Below, piece by piece: positions 60,817-64,000 of a DNA stretch of 64,000 nucleotides; position 1 is the first letter of the stretch, and each line of letters begins with the position of its first letter. A program made the translations under genes and the position numbers. The DNA is from Rhodocyclaceae bacterium (GTDB taxonomy: Bacteria > Pseudomonadota > Gammaproteobacteria > Burkholderiales > Rhodocyclaceae), in contig JAOAHQ010000067.1 in the NCBI GenBank assembly GCA_026415155.1, positions 62,001-126,000 of the forward strand, written 5' to 3'. The notes beneath the pieces were generated by a model that saw only the letters and a program-made list of their open reading frames with translations, had not been told where the DNA came from and searched no databases.

Positions 60817-61391
60817 GCTTTGGGCTTGGCGACGGTGACGAGCGCCGGCCGCAGCACGCGCTCGTAGAGCACATAGCCCTTTTGCAGCACGCTGACGACG
60901 GTGTTCGCCTCCTGTTCGGCTTCCACCATCGCGATGGCCTGATGGAAGTGCGGATCGAACTTCTCGCCCAGGGGGTTGATTTCCTTGATCGCCGCTTTTT
61001 CGAAGGCAGCGGCGAGCTGCTTGAGCGTAAGCTCCACCCCTGTCTTGAGCGCCTCGACGGTTTGCGTCTCGTTGGCGAGTGCGGCTTCGAGGCTGTCCTT
61101 GACGGCTAGGAGTTCGCTCGCGAATTTTTCGGCGGCGAACTTCTGCGCCTTGGCGATGTCTTCCTGGGCGCGGCGGCGTACGTTCTCGGTCTCGGCCTTG
61201 GCGCGCAGCCAGGCGTCGTGATGCTCGGCGGCCTTGAGTTCCGCGGCTCGCAATTGTTCTTCGAGGCTAGGCAGGGTGTCGGTCGGCGCCGCAGGCGCGG
61301 GCTCGGCGGCGGGCGCTTGAGCCGCGTCGTGTTTGGCTTCCAGCTCGGGCGCTGGGCTTGGGTTTTCGAGATTTTCTTGATTCTCCTGCAT
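60813..61391 (-). CDS. grpE: Nucleotide exchange factor GrpE
   Basis: Releases ADP from DnaK. The 192-aa protein has a disordered acidic/Ala-rich N-terminus, a long coiled coil ([20 protein letters not shown]) and the C-terminal beta domain with [15 protein letters not shown] and [20 protein letters not shown]. The start at 61391 (MQENQEN) is preferred over an ATG 20 codons upstream, which would lie on the sigma-32-type promoter. Its stop codon is inside the target duplication of MITE-like copy 6. Confidence 0.95.
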   Translation of the reverse strand: MQENQENLENPSPAPELEAKHDAAQAPAAEPAPAAPTDTLPSLEEQLRAAELKAAEHHDAWLRAKAETENVRRRAQEDIAKAQKFAAEKFASELLAVKDSLEAALANETQTVEALKTGVELTLKQLAAAFEKAAIKEINPLGEKFDPHFHQAIAMVEAEQEANTVVSVLQKGYVLYERVLRPALVTVAKPKA

Positions 61392-61424
61392 GGATGGCCT
61401 TCCTCGTGCGTTAATCCATGCAGT

Positions 61425-61452
61425 GAGTGGGGCCGCTGCCGCCTTTTTCAAG
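61425..61452 (-). promoter_or_regulatory. Sigma-32-type promoter of grpE
   Basis: Minus strand: perfect -35 CTTGAAA (61452-61446), a 13-bp spacer and -10 CCCCACTC (61432-61425). It lies between the chemoreceptor stop and the grpE ATG, with a start site expected about 25 bp upstream of the ATG. Confidence 0.85.
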
Positions 61453-61469
61453 AGGTCGGCGGAAATTTT

Positions 61470-63086
61470 TCAGGTGCGGAAGCGGCCCACCGTGCTCTGC
61501 AGCTTTTCGGCGAGGGTTTCGAGGCGTTGTGCCGACTGGGCGGTCTGCTCGACGGCTTCGCTGTTATCGCGCGCCATTGCGGCGATCGCTTCGATGTTGG
61601 TGAAGGCCTCGGTGCTGACGCGCCGCTGCTCTTCGGTGGCGGCGGCGATCGTATCGAGCCCCAGGCCGACTTGTTCGACCGATTGGTTCGATTCGTGGAT
61701 CGCATTGGCGACGGCTTCGAGCGATTTCTCGCTCGAGGCGATGTCGGCCAGGCCCCCCTCGATCGAGGCGCGCACGAGGTCGGACTTGCTGTTCAAGGTG
61801 CGCGTGATGCTGTCGATCTCGTTCGCGGAGGCGGCGGATTTTTCGGCAAGCTTTCTTACCTCGTCCGCGACGACGGCGAAGCCGCGGCCCTGCTCGCCGG
61901 CGCGCGCGGCTTCGATGGCGGCGTTCAAGGCCAGGAGATTCGTCTGATCGGCGATGTCCTTGACCTCGCGCGTCATGTTGGTGATCGATACCGTGCTGCT
62001 GACAAACTCATTGACCGCGCCGGCCATTTCATTGACGGCTTGCTTGACGCGGCCAATCTCGGTGATCAGGCGCTCGAGGGTCTCTTTGCCTTCGCGCGAG
62101 CGGGCGAGGCTCTCCTGCGATTGGGCATGCACGCGCTCGGTGCTTTCGGCCACTTCGACGATGCTATTGACCATGCGCTCGACCGCGCCCGTCACTACCT
62201 TGGATTTTTCATATTGCTGGTGCGAGCTCTGCGCGACTTGTCTTGCCCCGCTGACGAGCTCGTGGGCCGCGCCCGAGACGTGGCTTGCCGATTCGCCGAC
62301 CTGGCGCACGAGGCTTGCGAAGTTGGCCATCATGTCGTTGAAGACTCGGGCTGCCTGGCCGATCTCGTCGTTGCTCTTGACTTGCAAGCGGCGCGTCAGA
62401 TCGCCTTCGCCGGAGGCGATCGAACGCAATCCCGTCACCATTTCCTCGAGCGGCTGAGTGACGACCTTGGTGACGAAGAGGTAGATGAAGGCCAACAGCG
62501 GCAGGCTGATGCCGACCGCGATGGCAAAGGATTTGACGCGCTGGGCCGAGACGGCGGCATTGACGTTGTCGAGCGAGACCTTCATGCTGACGACGCCCAG
62601 CACCGAGCCTTCGGGCACCTGGTGGCACATCAGGCAATCCTTGCCGAGATAGTTCTTGCTAGCGAGCGCCGGCCGCACGACGCGCAGGAATTCGCCCTGC
62701 GCATCGCTTTGCACGGCAGCGAATTCCTTGCCGGAAGCGAGTACCTGCTGCTCGATGGCGTCGGCTTCGCCTTCTTTCGCCGTGCCAGGACCGAAGGTCT
62801 TGATGACTGCCTCGCCGCGCAGCACCTTGAGATCGCGGATGATTGACAGTTGCTTGATCTGGTCCAGAAAGACCTCGCGCTGGCCGACGGTGCCGGTGAT
62901 CATCATGCCGGTGAGTCCTGCCATCGTCGCTTCATGCATCGAGGCGGAAAACTGCTTGGCCTGCTCGATGGCGGTATCGCGATTGACCTTGCTTTCCCAG
63001 AAGATCATCCCGGTCCAGGCGACGATGAGCATGAGCCAGATCGCCGCAGTCAGTCGCACCCAGATTTTCATGTCGGCAAAGCGCAT
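61470..63086 (-). CDS. Methyl-accepting chemotaxis protein with a c-type heme motif
   Basis: A 538-aa chemoreceptor. Membrane helices lie at about 12-30 and 187-206 and enclose a periplasmic sensor domain of about 155 residues that contains CLMCH (151-155), the CxxCH signature for covalent heme c. A HAMP domain (207-260) and a signalling domain with the conserved tip [21 protein letters not shown] follow. Heme-c chemoreceptors are known, for example in Geobacter, and are thought to sense redox state or small ligands. The ATG at 63086 follows GAGGAGGAG. grpE lies downstream with its own heat-shock promoter. Confidence 0.92.
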   Translation of the reverse strand: MRFADMKIWVRLTAAIWLMLIVAWTGMIFWESKVNRDTAIEQAKQFSASMHEATMAGLTGMMITGTVGQREVFLDQIKQLSIIRDLKVLRGEAVIKTFGPGTAKEGEADAIEQQVLASGKEFAAVQSDAQGEFLRVVRPALASKNYLGKDCLMCHQVPEGSVLGVVSMKVSLDNVNAAVSAQRVKSFAIAVGISLPLLAFIYLFVTKVVTQPLEEMVTGLRSIASGEGDLTRRLQVKSNDEIGQAARVFNDMMANFASLVRQVGESASHVSGAAHELVSGARQVAQSSHQQYEKSKVVTGAVERMVNSIVEVAESTERVHAQSQESLARSREGKETLERLITEIGRVKQAVNEMAGAVNEFVSSTVSITNMTREVKDIADQTNLLALNAAIEAARAGEQGRGFAVVADEVRKLAEKSAASANEIDSITRTLNSKSDLVRASIEGGLADIASSEKSLEAVANAIHESNQSVEQVGLGLDTIAAATEEQRRVSTEAFTNIEAIAAMARDNSEAVEQTAQSAQRLETLAEKLQSTVGRFRT

Positions 63087-63178
63087 GAGACCGCTCCTCC
63101 TCGAATTTATGGCAGTTTAACCGAAAGCCGAGGGGCAAGCGCGCCCGCCAAAGGCCGTGAATGCGTCGAAAAATAGCG

Positions 63179-64000
63179 CTAGATCGTCAGATCGATCTCC
63201 TGCACACTGCCGACGCGGCCATTTTCGCCGAGATAAAGGCCGCTCCTACGCACCTGGCCGAGGTCGCGGTTCGCTTCGCCGCGCAGTGCGAAGGGCGTGG
63301 CGACATGGGCGAGGCTCAAGGCGCCGATGCCCAATTCCGCGAGCGTGCGCAACGCACCGGCCCCCTCGCTGGCCGGCGTCCAGACGAAGAGCCGCTCGAA
63401 GTCCGGGTCGGCTGCATCGATCCAGCCATTGCCGTCGCGATCGAGGCGGGCTAGTTCCGCAAAGCCTTGGCCCGTACGTGGCCCGAAGAGCTCCTGACCC
63501 GAATCGATGCGGCCATTGCCGTTCCAATCGAGCGCGAGATAGCCGCTTCCTGAGGCGAAGAGCGGCAGCGACTCGGCACGCCCATCGCCATCGAGGTCGA
63601 AACGGAAGCGGCGTCCTGCCTCGCGCGCGAGTTCCACCGCACTGCCGGCGAAATTGACGACGAGCGGATCCTTGCGCCGCCCATCGCCGGCGGAAAGGCT
63701 CACGCGGTGCTCCTCGCGATAGGCGCGCGTCATTTCGAGCTCGAGCGTGAAGGAAATCTCTTGGCCGTCGGCAGTGCGGATCGTGCCGGTGGCCGAAAAG
63801 CGCGTCTGTTCGAATTCCTCGCGCACCGTGCGGGCCTCGTATTCGACGCCCCAGCCGGCGCGGCCGGTGTTGGCTGCCTGAAGCTTTTCGCTTGCCGCGC
63901 TTGCCTCTTGCTCGACGCGGTGCAGCGCTGCCGAGAACTCCTCCAGGTCGAACACCCTGACCTTTTCGCCGGTGAGGAATTCGATTATCTGGCGCACCAG
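63179..64000 (-). CDS. EF-hand/dockerin-like calcium-binding protein, 5' end cut by window
   Basis: At least 273 aa; the frame is open to the window edge and the true start is probably beyond it, although a GTG occurs at 63997. The C-terminal half has Asp-rich loops: FDLDGDGRAESL, LDWNGNGRIDSGQELFG and LDRDGNGWIDAADPDF, which resemble calcium-binding EF-hand or dockerin repeats interrupted by a beta-rich region. No signal peptide is visible in the part present. Function unknown; such proteins are often surface-associated. Confidence 0.75.
   Translation of the reverse strand: MVRQIIEFLTGEKVRVFDLEEFSAALHRVEQEASAASEKLQAANTGRAGWGVEYEARTVREEFEQTRFSATGTIRTADGQEISFTLELEMTRAYREEHRVSLSAGDGRRKDPLVVNFAGSAVELAREAGRRFRFDLDGDGRAESLPLFASGSGYLALDWNGNGRIDSGQELFGPRTGQGFAELARLDRDGNGWIDAADPDFERLFVWTPASEGAGALRTLAELGIGALSLAHVATPFALRGEANRDLGQVRRSGLYLGENGRVGSVQEIDLTI

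Overview
The window is a 64 kb chromosomal segment with high G+C content. The gene set and gene order point to a betaproteobacterium, most likely from the Rhodocyclales/Sterolibacteriaceae neighbourhood. The supporting features are a GntR-linked sdhCDABE-gltA-sucAB-lpd cluster, a class I fumarase, an mdh-CitE-like-acnB block and the Bpt/Aat pair. This placement is inferred from gene content; no rRNA is present.

Layout. 0-5.1 kb: recB and recD. 5.1-11.7 kb: on the minus strand, parE and parC flank accessory genes (vapBC, a Uma2-family gene and a remnant of mrr), followed by a zinc-ribbon gene. 11.7-13.2 kb: tRNA-Arg(ACG) and lplT. 13.5-20.5 kb: a LysR regulator, alr, radA, an FtsX-type permease, a peroxiredoxin and slyD. 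20.5-23.4 kb (minus): yqhA-type gene, fumarase and murI. 23.7-27.8 kb: a CZB protein, acs, a small unknown gene, tRNA-Asn(GTT) and an SseB-domain protein. 27.9-43.9 kb: a near-complete TCA block, with mdh, a CitE-like gene and acnB on the minus strand diverging from gntR-sdhCDAB-sdhE-gltA-sucA-sucB-lpdA. 43.9-50.1 kb: zapE, a CPA2 antiporter, mutS and pyrD. 50.2-53.1 kb: a DUF411-like protein converging on an ankyrin/flavocytochrome-c-sulfide-dehydrogenase-like pair. 53.1-57.3 kb: bpt, aat and a divergent Fe3+ ABC transporter (fbpC/fbpB) around a Fur-box-like palindrome. 57.4-61.4 kb: grpE, dnaK and dnaJ. 61.5-64 kb: a chemoreceptor with a c-type heme motif and an EF-hand-like protein cut by the window edge.

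Two dispersed DNA families run across these genes and are the main discoveries. (1) Six copies of a 205-206 bp non-coding element with 15-bp terminal inverted repeats (CCCAGATTGTCCATT), flanked by 5-bp target duplications. This is a MITE-like family in two subfamilies with a covarying internal hairpin. One copy sits between grpE and dnaK: its 5-bp duplication is both part of the grpE stop region and the core of the -35 box of a sigma-32-type dnaK promoter, so both functions survived insertion. Another copy sits exactly at the parC stop codon. (2) Fifteen copies of a 24-bp, non-palindromic two-block motif (GCCRTC, six variable bases, GCRCCGAY followed by a T-rich end). They lie in both orientations, in spacers and inside genes, where they are read in several frames at apparently variable protein positions. 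This resembles a DNA uptake sequence or another genome-wide protein-binding signal rather than a protein motif.

Physiology: complete oxidation through the TCA cycle with acetate activation, RecBCD repair, iron uptake under apparent Fur control and possibly sulfide or thiol oxidation through the FCSD-like flavoprotein. No CRISPR array, transposase, rRNA or prophage was seen.
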